Assembly (NCBI RefSeq): GCF_014230145.1
Contig: NZ_JACHVC010000008.1
Coordinates: 218,841 to 282,840, forward strand
From: Pelagicoccus albus
GTDB taxonomy: Bacteria; Verrucomicrobiota; Verrucomicrobiia; Opitutales; Opitutaceae
Direction: 5' to 3'
Length of the DNA: 64,000 nt
The translations under genes and the position numbers were made by a program. Numbering within the stretch: position 1 is the stretch's first letter; every line of letters starts with the position of its first letter. Below, in pieces: positions 55,594 to 64,000 of the stretch. The notes beneath the pieces were generated by a model. It was not told where the DNA came from. It did no database searches and was given only the letters and a program-made list of their open reading frames with translations.

Positions 55594-56841
55594 GTGCTTA
55601 ATCTTTCGATTTTTTTTAATCTCTGTTTTCTTGCCCTGTTGCTTCCTTCTGGGTGGCTTCATCTCGCTTACTCGAATTTCACGTGGTTTCGAGATTTATG
55701 CATGGTTTTTGCAGTGTGTGCGAATTTCTATGTAGTTCAGTTCAGAGTTTGTGATCGTTCAGTATATTTGGGTGTTTTGGTGTTGCTTGTTTTTACGACT
55801 CCGGTTTTCGCTTCGTTTTTAGCGAGAGATTATGACCCTGGACTGCTAGTTGTGTTGAGGTGGTTCTTCGTTTGTTATTGGGCGTTAAGTTTTGGTTGTG
55901 TCATTCGGGTAGGATTAGGAGCTCGTTTCGAGTTCGTATTGTTCTTGATAGTCGTTAGTTACTTGTGCGTTGAAGCTTCAATCGGATTTTATGAAAGATT
56001 TAGAGGCGAATTTTTCTTATCGGACGAGCTGAATTCAGTTTCGCTGACTGGTGATCGACTGTTTAAGGAATCAACGATGAACGAACCCGGCTTGATAAGG
56101 GTGAAGGGGTTGCAGCGGGACGTTTTTGCATTCTCGAATCTTATGCTGTGTGGTTTTGTGCTGGTGTCTCCGACTTTGTTTTTTAGCTCTTCCACAATTC
56201 AGAGAGTTGCTGGAGCCTGTCTCTCTTTGTTTTTTTTATCATGTTTGTATATCTCGGGCGGTAGGTCAGCCTTAGTTGGGCTTTTGGGGGCAGGGATTGT
56301 GTTGTTAGTGTGGTCGATCGGAAGGGGAAGGCCGTCAAATCGCCTGACTATCTACGCCCTTATTTGTCTTGTTCCGATTCTTGGTTTGCTTTTCAGTTAT
56401 TTTGGTATCGTTGATATAGTTGGGGTCGGTGCTCGTATATTGTACGGAACAAGTGAACTTGGTAATCTGGACAGTACTTTGGATCGTGATACTGTTTGGG
56501 CTGGTCAGTGGAATGATCTATTTGCTCAGCCTTCTCTGTTTTTCCTAGGCGGATATTTTGTTTCTGTTTTCGATCAAGATATTGTACTTGGAGTTTCTGA
56601 TAACCAATCGCTCTGGGTTTTGAGGCATTTTGGATTTATAGGTATGATTGTATATTCATTTGGTTGGTTGTTGCCTCTTATTCGTTTCGAAGGTTTTGGC
56701 CGTTATTCTGCATTCTATCTCGCAGCGGTTGTGGGGGTTTTCAGTGAAGGGGTTGCTAGGGAGTCCTTGTTCTATAGTCTAACTTTAGTGGGATGCTTTT
56801 TTTGTGGTAGAGCGGGCGCGGGAGGCGAGAGCTGTGGTTGA
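55594..56841 (+). CDS. O-antigen polymerase-like membrane protein (Wzy-type)
   Basis: 415 residues from a GTG with GGGAGA eight bases upstream. About ten to twelve hydrophobic helices with a periplasmic loop (residues about 140-185, ERFRGEFFLSDELNSVSL and RVKGLQRDVFAFSN) and the SGGRSALVGLLGAGIV motif typical of the O-antigen ligase/polymerase family. It would polymerise the repeat unit of this cluster. Partner of the flippase at 53.4 kb. Confidence 0.85.
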   Translation: MLNLSIFFNLCFLALLLPSGWLHLAYSNFTWFRDLCMVFAVCANFYVVQFRVCDRSVYLGVLVLLVFTTPVFASFLARDYDPGLLVVLRWFFVCYWALSFGCVIRVGLGARFEFVLFLIVVSYLCVEASIGFYERFRGEFFLSDELNSVSLTGDRLFKESTMNEPGLIRVKGLQRDVFAFSNLMLCGFVLVSPTLFFSSSTIQRVAGACLSLFFLSCLYISGGRSALVGLLGAGIVLLVWSIGRGRPSNRLTIYALICLVPILGLLFSYFGIVDIVGVGARILYGTSELGNLDSTLDRDTVWAGQWNDLFAQPSLFFLGGYFVSVFDQDIVLGVSDNQSLWVLRHFGFIGMIVYSFGWLLPLIRFEGFGRYSAFYLAAVVGVFSEGVARESLFYSLTLVGCFFCGRAGAGGESCG

Positions 56842-56869
56842 GCGTTTTCGTAAGGCTGCCTGTTTATGT

Positions 56870-58918
56870 ATGCCCTACTGGTTCTTGCATCTCTTGGTAA
56901 CAAGTTTGGTGGCGAGCGACTCTCTTCGAATTCCAATGGAGGATTTCGAAGATATATGCACGTGGAGAGCGGAATCGTTATCGGGAGGAAGGGAGGCTGA
57001 TTGGTTTCCAGCCGTGATATCGTTGGGTAGTTATCCTATCGGGGATGATGGGGGGTATGTAGGCAAGGGGCTTTACTCTGTAAGAAACTCAGGCGGACGT
57101 GTTTTGTATAAGAGAGCAAAGCTTGAGAGGCTTCAGTTCGATTTTTATGGGGTTAGTCTGCGAGTTAACGCTTTGGGTAAACCTATCCGGATTGCGGTCC
57201 GAACGCGAAAGGATAGTACGAATCTCGTTAATTTGTCTGCGTTCCGGGAAGTTGATGGTATGGGTTGGAGAGATGTTTTTATTGAATTGGAAGGAGGGCG
57301 TTTCGCAGGACTCGTGATCGAATGTAAGGGATCTGGAGAGTTCCTGATTGATGATTTAATCGGTATCGGTGTGGGGGGAGACCGAATTGGAGTTTCGATT
57401 CGCAAAAGTTCTTTTATGTTTTGGGAAAAATCTGATATTCGTAAAACTTTTAGGGTTTCGAATTACAGTGATTTAGGTATTAACTTGGACGTTCGCATCG
57501 CGATTACACCGGTGGGGCGAGATGCCGAGGTTACAGAGAATCGAACTCTGATTCTAGGGCCCCACTCGTCTGAAGATCTTGTTTTTATCTATGCGGATTT
57601 ATCGGCGGGCCCATATTTTCTAGAATTAGAAGTGTCGAGCTTGAAATCTAGCGTGAGCGTTTTGGATTATCTATTGGTTTCTCGATCCGATGCTGTTGCT
57701 GTCCGTTCTGCCGGGCCGATTCTTTTCGGGGTACAGTGCTTAGCTACCTGGGAGGTTGGGTCTGAAACCGATGAGCACCTGGCTTGGTTGCGGTATTTGG
57801 GAGTGGATTTAGTCCGTTTAATTTGCTCTGGGCATTGGTTTGAGCCGACAAGACGGGAAAGGCCGCAAGCGTTCTTGGGAAGGCTTTTTAATAAATTGGA
57901 ATCGGCTGGATTGGATGTCTCTGTCTTATATACAACAAGGGTCCCGTCTTGGACTAGATATACGAGGGGACATGGAATGCCGCCGGAGCGATGGGGTGGT
58001 TTTAAGGCGCATTTAAAACGGCTAAGTTCTTATCTTTCGCTGTACTCAAACGTAAAGTATTTAGAAGTTTGGAATGAACCCAACTTGGCCTATTTCTACC
58101 GCGGCACATATGAAGCATATATTGAAATGCTTAGTTTGTTCCACAGAGTGTTCGACTCTGAGAATTCAGAAGTGAAAATTGTAAGTGGAGGCATTGTCGG
58201 GGCACATGAAAATGCTATTCCCGCTTTTGGGGAGCGAATCTTTGTTGATGGGAATTTCGACTTATTCGGCTATCACTCGCACGGATCGTTGAGTGCTCTC
58301 AAGAGGGATATCGATTCTTTTCATCATGAGAGGAAAGCGAAGACTAGATTGGCCAATACTGAATCTGGCTTAAGGTCTTTAGGTACTAAGGATGGGGCGA
58401 TCAGGCAGGCTAGAGATTTAGTGAGGAAATTAGTCTATACTATGTCAGAAGAAAATGTTGAGTTTTTCATATGGTTCACATTGCAAGATTTTTGGGATTT
58501 CGACCTGAACTCTGATGATTCTTTTGGTCTTGTGTCTGTATTTAATTCGCCCAAGCCGTCGTTCGCTTCCTATAGAAATTTGATATGTTTAATGTCTGGA
58601 AAATCGTTCTATGAGTATTCGATCACTGATTCCGGGTTGTCGGTGTACCGCTTTTCTGGAGGTGGGCCAGACGAATTGTGGGTTGTTTGGTTAGATGAGG
58701 ACCGCGATACTCGGAATTCCGCACTGTTGGAAATCAAGGGAGGAGAGGGTGTACGCTTAGAGGATATGTTTGGGCGTGATGCCCCTGTTTTGAGTCGTGA
58801 AGGAAGTCGGTTTATTCGCATTGGGCGAGCTCCGTTTTATATGATCGGAGATCGGATTGAGCTCGAAAGCTCCGTTGGTCTGTTGAGCGAATTGGAGAAT
58901 TCTGATTTGAGGAATTGA
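56870..58918 (+). CDS. Clan GH-A glycoside hydrolase of the polysaccharide cluster (PslG/GH39-like)
   Basis: 682 residues from the ATG at 56870, which starts a hydrophobic export segment (MPYWFLHLLVTSLVAS); GTG codons at 56804 and 56834 overlap the polymerase gene and are alternatives. Residues about 30-280 are beta-sandwich; a TIM barrel follows with GVDLVRLICSGHW, putative acid/base Glu403 (VWNEPNLAYF) and nucleophile Glu498 (ANTESGLRS), 95 residues apart. NEP followed by a distant TESG is the pattern of GH39/PslG-like enzymes, which cut or process exopolysaccharide made by the same operon. Substrate unknown. It has the same architecture class as the hydrolase at 24.3 kb but is clearly divergent. 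Confidence 0.83.
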   Translation: MPYWFLHLLVTSLVASDSLRIPMEDFEDICTWRAESLSGGREADWFPAVISLGSYPIGDDGGYVGKGLYSVRNSGGRVLYKRAKLERLQFDFYGVSLRVNALGKPIRIAVRTRKDSTNLVNLSAFREVDGMGWRDVFIELEGGRFAGLVIECKGSGEFLIDDLIGIGVGGDRIGVSIRKSSFMFWEKSDIRKTFRVSNYSDLGINLDVRIAITPVGRDAEVTENRTLILGPHSSEDLVFIYADLSAGPYFLELEVSSLKSSVSVLDYLLVSRSDAVAVRSAGPILFGVQCLATWEVGSETDEHLAWLRYLGVDLVRLICSGHWFEPTRRERPQAFLGRLFNKLESAGLDVSVLYTTRVPSWTRYTRGHGMPPERWGGFKAHLKRLSSYLSLYSNVKYLEVWNEPNLAYFYRGTYEAYIEMLSLFHRVFDSENSEVKIVSGGIVGAHENAIPAFGERIFVDGNFDLFGYHSHGSLSALKRDIDSFHHERKAKTRLANTESGLRSLGTKDGAIRQARDLVRKLVYTMSEENVEFFIWFTLQDFWDFDLNSDDSFGLVSVFNSPKPSFASYRNLICLMSGKSFYEYSITDSGLSVYRFSGGGPDELWVVWLDEDRDTRNSALLEIKGGEGVRLEDMFGRDAPVLSREGSRFIRIGRAPFYMIGDRIELESSVGLLSELENSDLRN

Positions 58919-58944
58919 GTTGGTTTTATACTGAACTGTATTGA

Positions 58945-60042
58945 ATGCTTGTTCTGATGAATTTAAAGTTTGTTGTAGTTATTAACCCGTTAGCATCTAG
59001 AAGTCCCACTGGAATGGGGGTTGCTGGAAATGCAGTTCAAGATATTTTGGATAATGGAATAGGCGTCGCGTGGAATCGTGTTTTCTTTCTAATTAATGAT
59101 TCTGCGATTCCGGCTGTTCTGAAAACCCTTTTAAGGATTTTTATTTGTCAGATTGTGCCGTTTACGTGCCGGTCAGGGGAATTTGTTGTGTATACCACCC
59201 ATCATGGCCCGTTTTGGCGGACAGGTCGTCATTTGCTTATTGTTCATGATCTCATATGTCTAAGCTATCCTGATCAACATAAGTTTCAGACTTTATATTT
59301 CCGAAAGCTATTGCCTGTTTTGGCTAGCTGTTCAAACATGGTTGTAGCGATATCGCAATGTGTTAAGTCGGAAATAACAAATCGCTATCCTTCTGTTGAT
59401 GTTCCTGTTTGTGTTGTGCCTTCTATGTATAGGTTGAAGGTCGGTCTGCGTTGTGATAGCTTTGAGTCAAGACTGGAGGATAAGAGATTATTGGTCGTCG
59501 GGGGGCGATACTCACACAAAAATATAGACACGGTACTCGAATCATTTTTGAGGTTGGTCAGTAAGGACAGTGGGTGGAATCTTGTGCTCGTTGGTTTCGA
59601 TCGCAGGATTTGGTGGCAAGATTATGGCGGGTTTGATTTGTATCCTTGTAAGGATAATGTGATTATTTTCGATTATTTGTCGGATGAAGAATTAGAGGAG
59701 TTATATGCCAGTTCGTTTTTGCTGCTTTATCCCAGTTTAGCAGAAGGGATGGGGTTGCCTCCTTTAGAGGCCTATTCTGCAGGATGTCTGCCTGTAGTCC
59801 ATGACATGCCCATCATGCATGAAACATGTGGCGAAGGTGCCTTGCGATGCGACTGTACTCAATCAATCAATCTTGATGAGGTTATATCCATCGTTGCTAG
59901 TACAGGATTTTGCACTGAATATTCAGATAGGGTCCGACTTGGGCGTGAGCACGCCAAGCGATTTTCCTACAAAAGTGTCACTGACAATTGGCAGGCCTTA
60001 GCACGTAGAATTTACTGTGCTACATTTCGTTCTTCTGTTTGA
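58945..60042 (+). CDS. Family 4 glycosyltransferase
   Basis: 365 residues. GT-B fold: VVVINPLASRSPTGMG, YTTHHGPFWRTGRHLLIVHDLI, GGRYSHKNIDTVLESF, and the EX7E motif in LAEGMGLPPLEAYSAG. The HD-LI and SHKN elements are common in mannosyl- and rhamnosyltransferases of this branch. It is 26 bases after the hydrolase and 24 bases before the next GT4 start. Confidence 0.92.
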   Translation: MLVLMNLKFVVVINPLASRSPTGMGVAGNAVQDILDNGIGVAWNRVFFLINDSAIPAVLKTLLRIFICQIVPFTCRSGEFVVYTTHHGPFWRTGRHLLIVHDLICLSYPDQHKFQTLYFRKLLPVLASCSNMVVAISQCVKSEITNRYPSVDVPVCVVPSMYRLKVGLRCDSFESRLEDKRLLVVGGRYSHKNIDTVLESFLRLVSKDSGWNLVLVGFDRRIWWQDYGGFDLYPCKDNVIIFDYLSDEELEELYASSFLLLYPSLAEGMGLPPLEAYSAGCLPVVHDMPIMHETCGEGALRCDCTQSINLDEVISIVASTGFCTEYSDRVRLGREHAKRFSYKSVTDNWQALARRIYCATFRSSV

Positions 60043-60066
60043 TTGAGTCTAAATTTTAGGTTACAA

Positions 60067-61137
60067 ATGAAGACTTTAATTATAAATACTTTATATTACC
60101 CGAATTTGGTTGGAGGGGCAGAGAGGTCGGTTCAACTCGATGCTGAAGAGTTAGTGAAAGAAGGTGGAAAAGTTTATGTCGTAAGTTTGGGGGCTGCGTC
60201 GGAAGTTCGGCGAATAAATGGGGTTGTATGTATCTATAATGGGTTGTTTTATCGCTTGTCTCCGTATTGTAATTGGGGGGCTGCTTGGAAGAAAATTGTT
60301 TGGCACGTCTTGGATGTCTTCAATCCGGTTCAGTTTTTTGTTTTATTTTTTCTTATTCGTAGAATTCGCCCAGATGTGTTGCATACGAATAATGTCGGTG
60401 GGTTTTCTGTTAGCGTTTGGCTAGCATCTCGGTTGTGTGGCGTTCGTGTTGTGCACACATTGAGGGATTATCATCTGACTTGTTTGAGATGTACGCGTTA
60501 CCGGAATGGAAGTGTATGTGAGAAGTCCTGTATGCCTTGTAGTGTCGTGGGGGCCGCTAGGCGTTTTTCAAGCCGTTGGGTGGATGAAGTTGTTGGAATC
60601 AGTGAATATATACTTAACAAGCACACAGCACTTGGATATTTCAAGAATACTGATTTCAAGAGAGTTCGGCATAACCTAGTCAAGATACCCTCAAATCTGG
60701 TTTCAAAGCCGAGGGTTGGATCTGGTGTTGTTTTTGGGTTTGTTGGACAGTTGATGGAGGAAAAGGGACTCGTAGACTTGATTCGAAGTTTTCGGTTATT
60801 AGACGGGGATGTGCAGCTGGATATTTTCGGACGTGCGAGTGATGAGAGCCTTTTGGATATCCTTAAAAGAGAAGCTGTAGGTTGTAGGGTTACTTTTAAG
60901 GGAGTTTATCCGATCGAAAAAATTTTTCAGTCCATTGATGTTTTATGTGTACCCTCAAGGTGGGAGGAGCCCTTTGGTCGGGTTATTATCGAGGCTAATG
61001 CGTTTAATGTTCCGGTTATATGTAGCGGTTTAGGCGGTATGCCTGAAATCGCTTCTGCAAAGGACTACAACATTGTAGTACGCGATGGGAATTGGCGAGG
61101 AGCAATGGAGTACTTTGTTAGATGTCGGAGTCGTTAA
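60067..61137 (+). CDS. Family 4 glycosyltransferase
   Basis: 356 residues from the ATG at 60067; an upstream TTG frame is rejected. The N-terminus MKTLIINTLYYPNLVGGAERSVQLDAEEL is the usual GT4 loop with GGAE; LRDYHLTCLRCTRYRNGSVCE carries an unusual group of Cys residues seen in some GT4 enzymes. The EX7E motif is in WEEPFGRVIIEANAF. It is the last gene with AT-rich codon style; the sequence changes to GC-rich coding within the next 70 bases. Confidence 0.92.
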   Translation: MKTLIINTLYYPNLVGGAERSVQLDAEELVKEGGKVYVVSLGAASEVRRINGVVCIYNGLFYRLSPYCNWGAAWKKIVWHVLDVFNPVQFFVLFFLIRRIRPDVLHTNNVGGFSVSVWLASRLCGVRVVHTLRDYHLTCLRCTRYRNGSVCEKSCMPCSVVGAARRFSSRWVDEVVGISEYILNKHTALGYFKNTDFKRVRHNLVKIPSNLVSKPRVGSGVVFGFVGQLMEEKGLVDLIRSFRLLDGDVQLDIFGRASDESLLDILKREAVGCRVTFKGVYPIEKIFQSIDVLCVPSRWEEPFGRVIIEANAFNVPVICSGLGGMPEIASAKDYNIVVRDGNWRGAMEYFVRCRSR

Positions 61138-61203
61138 TTAGGTGTTTGATCCCTGCCGCCTCGGAATGATCGATGGATTTATTTTAATATAGTAAGGTAT
61201 TTT

Positions 61204-62124
61204 ATGATAGCACTCGTAGGATCTACTGGCTACGTCGGAACCGCGTTTCGGCAATTGCTCGAAACCAAAGGCGTCGATTTCACTTCCCTGAGCGGGCGTG
61301 ATATCGCAAATGGCTCCAAAGCCGAATTCGCGGACGCCCTCAAGGCGACCGGGGCGAAGTTCCTGGTCAACTGCGCGGGCTACACCGGCAAGCCCAACGT
61401 GGACGCCTGCGAGCTGGACAAGGGCAATTGCCTTGACGGCAACGCCGTATTGCCAGGCTTGATACGCGAAGTCTGCGGCGACCTTTCCATTGGCTGGGGC
61501 CACGTCTCCAGCGGCTGCATCTTCGGCGGCGAGCGTCCCGGCGGCGGAGGCTGGCGCGAGGACGACGCTCCCAACTTCTCCTTCCGCAAGCCTCCCTGCT
61601 CCTTCTACAGCGGCACCAAGGCCTTGGGCGAAGAGGTGCTCGGCTACCGTGAAACCGACCGCGGGGAAGGGGAATGGCCGGCTTGGGAACATGAGTCTTC
61701 TCCCGAGGGCTACGTCTGGCGCCTGCGCATCCCGTTCAACGAGATCGACAATCCCCGCAACTACCTTACCAAGATGCAGAGCTACGCCTGCCTGCTTCAG
61801 GCCACCAACTCGCTCAGCCAGCTGGAGGATTTCGTGACCGCCTGTTTCGCGTGCTACGAGCAGGACGTGCCCAAGGGCATCTATAACGTGACCAACCCCG
61901 GAGCGGTAACCACTTCGCAGGTGGTCGACCTGATCAAGAGTTCCGGCGTGAACGGCAAGGAGTTCAAGTTCTTCGAATCGGAGGACGACTTCATGTCCAA
62001 GGCCGCCAAGACGCCGCGTTCGAACTGCATACTCGACGATTCCAAGCTCAAGGCCGCGGGAGTGGTCATGCGCCCTGTGGAGGAAGCCTTGGAGTGGTCG
62101 CTCAAGAACTGGAAGAAGGCCTAA
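61204..62124 (+). CDS. NAD(P)-dependent sugar-nucleotide reductase, RmlD- or NRS/ER-like
   Basis: 306 residues, an extended SDR: GSTGYVG at 6-12, catalytic Y135-x3-K139 (YSGTK), and NCAGYTGKPNVDACE, which recalls the [VT]-G-x-PNVD-x-CE segment of plant-type bifunctional 3,5-epimerase/4-reductases (NRS/ER, RHM C-terminus) more than enterobacterial RmlD. It may therefore do both last steps of rhamnose synthesis. No rmlC lies in the visible part. rmlB follows after 15 bases. Strong C/G-ending codons. Confidence 0.82.
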   Translation: MIALVGSTGYVGTAFRQLLETKGVDFTSLSGRDIANGSKAEFADALKATGAKFLVNCAGYTGKPNVDACELDKGNCLDGNAVLPGLIREVCGDLSIGWGHVSSGCIFGGERPGGGGWREDDAPNFSFRKPPCSFYSGTKALGEEVLGYRETDRGEGEWPAWEHESSPEGYVWRLRIPFNEIDNPRNYLTKMQSYACLLQATNSLSQLEDFVTACFACYEQDVPKGIYNVTNPGAVTTSQVVDLIKSSGVNGKEFKFFESEDDFMSKAAKTPRSNCILDDSKLKAAGVVMRPVEEALEWSLKNWKKA

Positions 62125-62139
62125 ACGGAGCATTTCCCT

Positions 62140-63246
62140 ATGAAATCTATACTTGTAACAGGAGGCTGCGGCTTCATTGGTTCAAATTTCGTGCGCGTGC
62201 TGCTTCGGGACGGCGCGGCCCTGCTCAAGGCGTCCGGCTACGACCGGATCGTCAATGTCGACTCGCTCACCTACGCCGGCAATCCCGCCAACCTGAGCGA
62301 CCTGGCAGACTCTCCGGAGTACGTCTTTTCCGAGACCAGCATTCTGGACCAGGCCAAGATATCCTCCCTGCTGGAGGAGTATTCGGTTGGCTCGATCGTC
62401 CACTTCGCGGCGGAAAGCCACGTGGACCGCTCCATCGACACTCCTGAACCTTTCGTGGAAACCAACGTTACCGGCACGCTTCGCATGCTGGAGGCGGCCC
62501 GCCACTTCTGGTCCGGCCTTGAAGGCGAAGCCAAGTCAGGCTTCCGCTTCCTCCACGTCTCTACCGACGAGGTGTTCGGCACTCTCGGTCCCAACGACCC
62601 CGCCTTCTGCGAGACCACGCCTTATGCCCCGAACAGCCCTTACTCGGCGTCCAAGGCGTCCAGCGACTTCCTGGTGCGCGCCTACTTCCATACCTACGGC
62701 ATGCCGGTGGTCACCACCAACTGCTCCAACAACTACGGCCCGTTCCAGTTCCCGGAGAAGCTGATCCCGCTCGTCACCTTGAACGCTTTGGAGGCCAAGC
62801 CCCTTCCCATCTATGGCGACGGCAAGCAGATCCGCGACTGGCTCTTCGTGGAGGACCACTGCACCGGCATTCTCGCCGCTCTCGAAAAGGGGGCTCTCGG
62901 CGAGACCTACTGCATCGGCGGCCGCAGCGAGATGGAGAACATCCAGATCGTGAAGCGCATCTGCTCCTTGCTCGACGAGCTGGCTCCCGTTTCGGCCAAC
63001 GAGTCCGCCCAAAAGGCGGGCATCGCCAAGTACGAGGACCTGATCACCTACGTGAAGGACCGTCCCGGCCACGACCGCCGCTACGCCATCAACTGCGAAC
63101 GCAGCGAGAAGGAGTGCGGCTGGGTGCCTGCCGAGACCTTCGACAGCGGCATCCGCAAGACCGTGCAGTGGTACCTGGACAACCAGGACTGGTGCAAGGA
63201 CATCGCCGAGAAGAAGTACGCCCGCGAGCGCCTCGGCCAGGCCTAG
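62140..63246 (+). CDS. rmlB: dTDP-glucose 4,6-dehydratase
   Basis: 368 residues. NAD-binding GGCGFIGSNFVRV, catalytic STDEVFGTLG (T-D-E), Y168-x3-K172 (YSASKASSDFLV), and the family segments HFAAESHVDRSI and VTTNCSNNYGPFQFPEKLIPL are all intact. It converts dTDP-glucose to dTDP-4-keto-6-deoxyglucose, the branch point to rhamnose and amino-deoxy sugars such as one the aminotransferase at 27.2 kb could make. It sits between the reductase (15 bases) and rmlA (29 bases). Slightly longer than E. coli RmlB at 361 residues. Confidence 0.96.
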   Translation: MKSILVTGGCGFIGSNFVRVLLRDGAALLKASGYDRIVNVDSLTYAGNPANLSDLADSPEYVFSETSILDQAKISSLLEEYSVGSIVHFAAESHVDRSIDTPEPFVETNVTGTLRMLEAARHFWSGLEGEAKSGFRFLHVSTDEVFGTLGPNDPAFCETTPYAPNSPYSASKASSDFLVRAYFHTYGMPVVTTNCSNNYGPFQFPEKLIPLVTLNALEAKPLPIYGDGKQIRDWLFVEDHCTGILAALEKGALGETYCIGGRSEMENIQIVKRICSLLDELAPVSANESAQKAGIAKYEDLITYVKDRPGHDRRYAINCERSEKECGWVPAETFDSGIRKTVQWYLDNQDWCKDIAEKKYARERLGQA

Positions 63247-63275
63247 CCGGACCCAATTCTCCAAAACCCTAGCTT

Positions 63276-64000
63276 ATGAGCGCAAAGCCAAGAAAAGGGA
63301 TCGTCCTTGCGGGCGGATCCGGAACCAGACTCTATCCTTGCACGATCGCGGTATCCAAGCAGCTGATGCCGATCTACGACAAGCCGATGATCTACTATCC
63401 GATCTCGCTGCTGATGCTGGCCGGGATCCGCGAGATCCTCATCATTTCCACCCCACAGGACACGCCGCTTTTCGAGCGCCTGCTCGGCGACGGCTCCGCC
63501 TTTGGGGTGAGTTTCAGCTACGAGGTCCAGCCTAGCCCGGACGGTCTGGCCCAGGCATTCCTAATCGGCGAGGAATTCCTCGACGGCGCTCCGGCGGCCC
63601 TTGTCCTTGGAGACAACCTCTTCTACGGCCACGATCTCGTGCGCACCCTCAAGGCCGCGGACCAGCGGTCGGAGGGATCTACCATTTTCGGCTACAACGT
63701 GGCCGACCCGAAAGCCTACGGCGTGGTCGAGTTCGACCCGGACGGCAAAGTCGTCTCGATCGAGGAGAAGCCCGAGAATCCAAAATCCAACTACGCGGTT
63801 CCCGGGCTCTACTTCTACGACGAGCGGGTTGTGGAGTTCGCCAAGAAGATAAAGCCTTCCCCCCGCGGGGAGCTCGAGATCACCGACCTGAACCAGGCCT
63901 ACCTGGAAATCGGCGACTTGAACGTGGAGCTTTTGGGGCGAGGAACCGCCTGGCTTGATACCGGTACCCACAAGAACCTGATGGAGGCCGGACAGTTCGT
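63276..64000 (+). CDS. rmlA: Glucose-1-phosphate thymidylyltransferase, 3' end outside window
   Basis: The first 241 residues are seen, from the ATG at 63276 to the window edge. The pyrophosphorylase signature is [12 protein letters not shown] (Leu is commoner than Cys before Thr), then [26 protein letters not shown] and [14 protein letters not shown] [16 protein letters not shown] with WLDTGTH. It makes dTDP-glucose from dTTP and glucose-1-phosphate, the first step of the Rml pathway. The order reductase-rmlB-rmlA may continue with rmlC beyond the window. Confidence 0.96.
   Translation, partial: MSAKPRKGIVLAGGSGTRLYPCTIAVSKQLMPIYDKPMIYYPISLLMLAGIREILIISTPQDTPLFERLLGDGSAFGVSFSYEVQPSPDGLAQAFLIGEEFLDGAPAALVLGDNLFYGHDLVRTLKAADQRSEGSTIFGYNVADPKAYGVVEFDPDGKVVSIEEKPENPKSNYAVPGLYFYDERVVEFAKKIKPSPRGELEITDLNQAYLEIGDLNVELLGRGTAWLDTGTHKNLMEAGQF

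Noticed and set aside
61138..62133. 331-codon open frame antisense to the reductase gene
   Set aside because: It arises from the strong C/G third-position bias of the real gene on the plus strand; its product has no family features and only low-complexity hydrophobic text.
62536..63264. 242-codon open frame antisense to rmlB
   Set aside because: Same cause; the plus-strand rmlB is unambiguous with all catalytic motifs.

Overview
The window looks like chromosomal DNA of a Gram-negative, exopolysaccharide-producing bacterium, most plausibly a Verrucomicrobiota member of the Opitutia type. This is inferred from a PEP-CTERM protein and an exosortase, Wza/Wzz-type outer-membrane export machinery, a paired FG-GAP/UnbV and haloperoxidase-like locus, a DUF134/NifX operon, and the scarcity of strong Shine-Dalgarno sequences. 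It was not confirmed by any search. No rRNA, tRNA, CRISPR array, transposase or phage gene was seen. The two edge genes (an AEC transporter at the left, rmlA at the right) run off the window.

Layout. 1-12.3 kb is ordinary chromosome: AEC permease (partial), an FG-GAP/UnbV secreted protein with a vanadium-haloperoxidase-like PAP2 enzyme, a chemoreceptor, a hybrid histidine kinase, a PEP-CTERM protein, a GNAT acetyltransferase, and a three-gene DUF134-NifX / NifX / hotdog operon. 12.4-15.2 kb (minus) holds a BY-kinase/Wzz protein and a short OPX (Wza-like) protein. 16.0-27.1 kb (plus) is a packed polysaccharide operon: phosphoglycosyltransferase, polymerase, four glycosyltransferases, flippase and a secreted glycoside hydrolase. 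27.2-44.0 kb (minus) holds a sugar aminotransferase, a second BY-kinase/Wzz, an OPX protein fused to a roughly 700-residue coiled coil, four membrane-anchored TPR-like proteins forming two paralogous pairs, and an exosortase with an EpsI-type C-terminus. 45.4-50.7 kb (minus) holds a third BY-kinase/Wzz, a second short OPX and an outer-membrane beta-barrel. 52.1-61.1 kb (plus) is an AT-richer cluster: four glycosyltransferases, flippase, polymerase and a second glycoside hydrolase. 61.2-64.0 kb is a GC-rich nucleotide-sugar cassette: an RmlD- or NRS/ER-like enzyme, rmlB and rmlA.

How it works together (inference). RmlA/RmlB and the reductase make a deoxyhexose donor, probably rhamnose. The phosphoglycosyltransferase starts repeat units on undecaprenyl phosphate, glycosyltransferases extend them, Wzx/Wzy-type proteins flip and polymerise them, and Wzz/BY-kinase plus OPX modules control length and export. 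Two secreted clan-A glycoside hydrolases resemble the in-cluster hydrolase arrangement of Psl-type loci. The exosortase would anchor PEP-CTERM proteins such as the one at 9.4 kb.

The most unusual signals are: (1) a mosaic of at least five short palindromic repeat families confined to gene junctions between 39.7 and 51.6 kb, four of the five gaps containing REP-like 20-mers in inverted orientation, with one copy at or near the stop codon of the upstream gene; (2) the coiled-coil/OPX fusion; (3) duplicated TPR pairs around the exosortase; (4) a putative shared operator, ACCCCCT-YR-GGCTG, in front of several polysaccharide transcription units; (5) abrupt codon-style changes near 51.6 and 61.2 kb.
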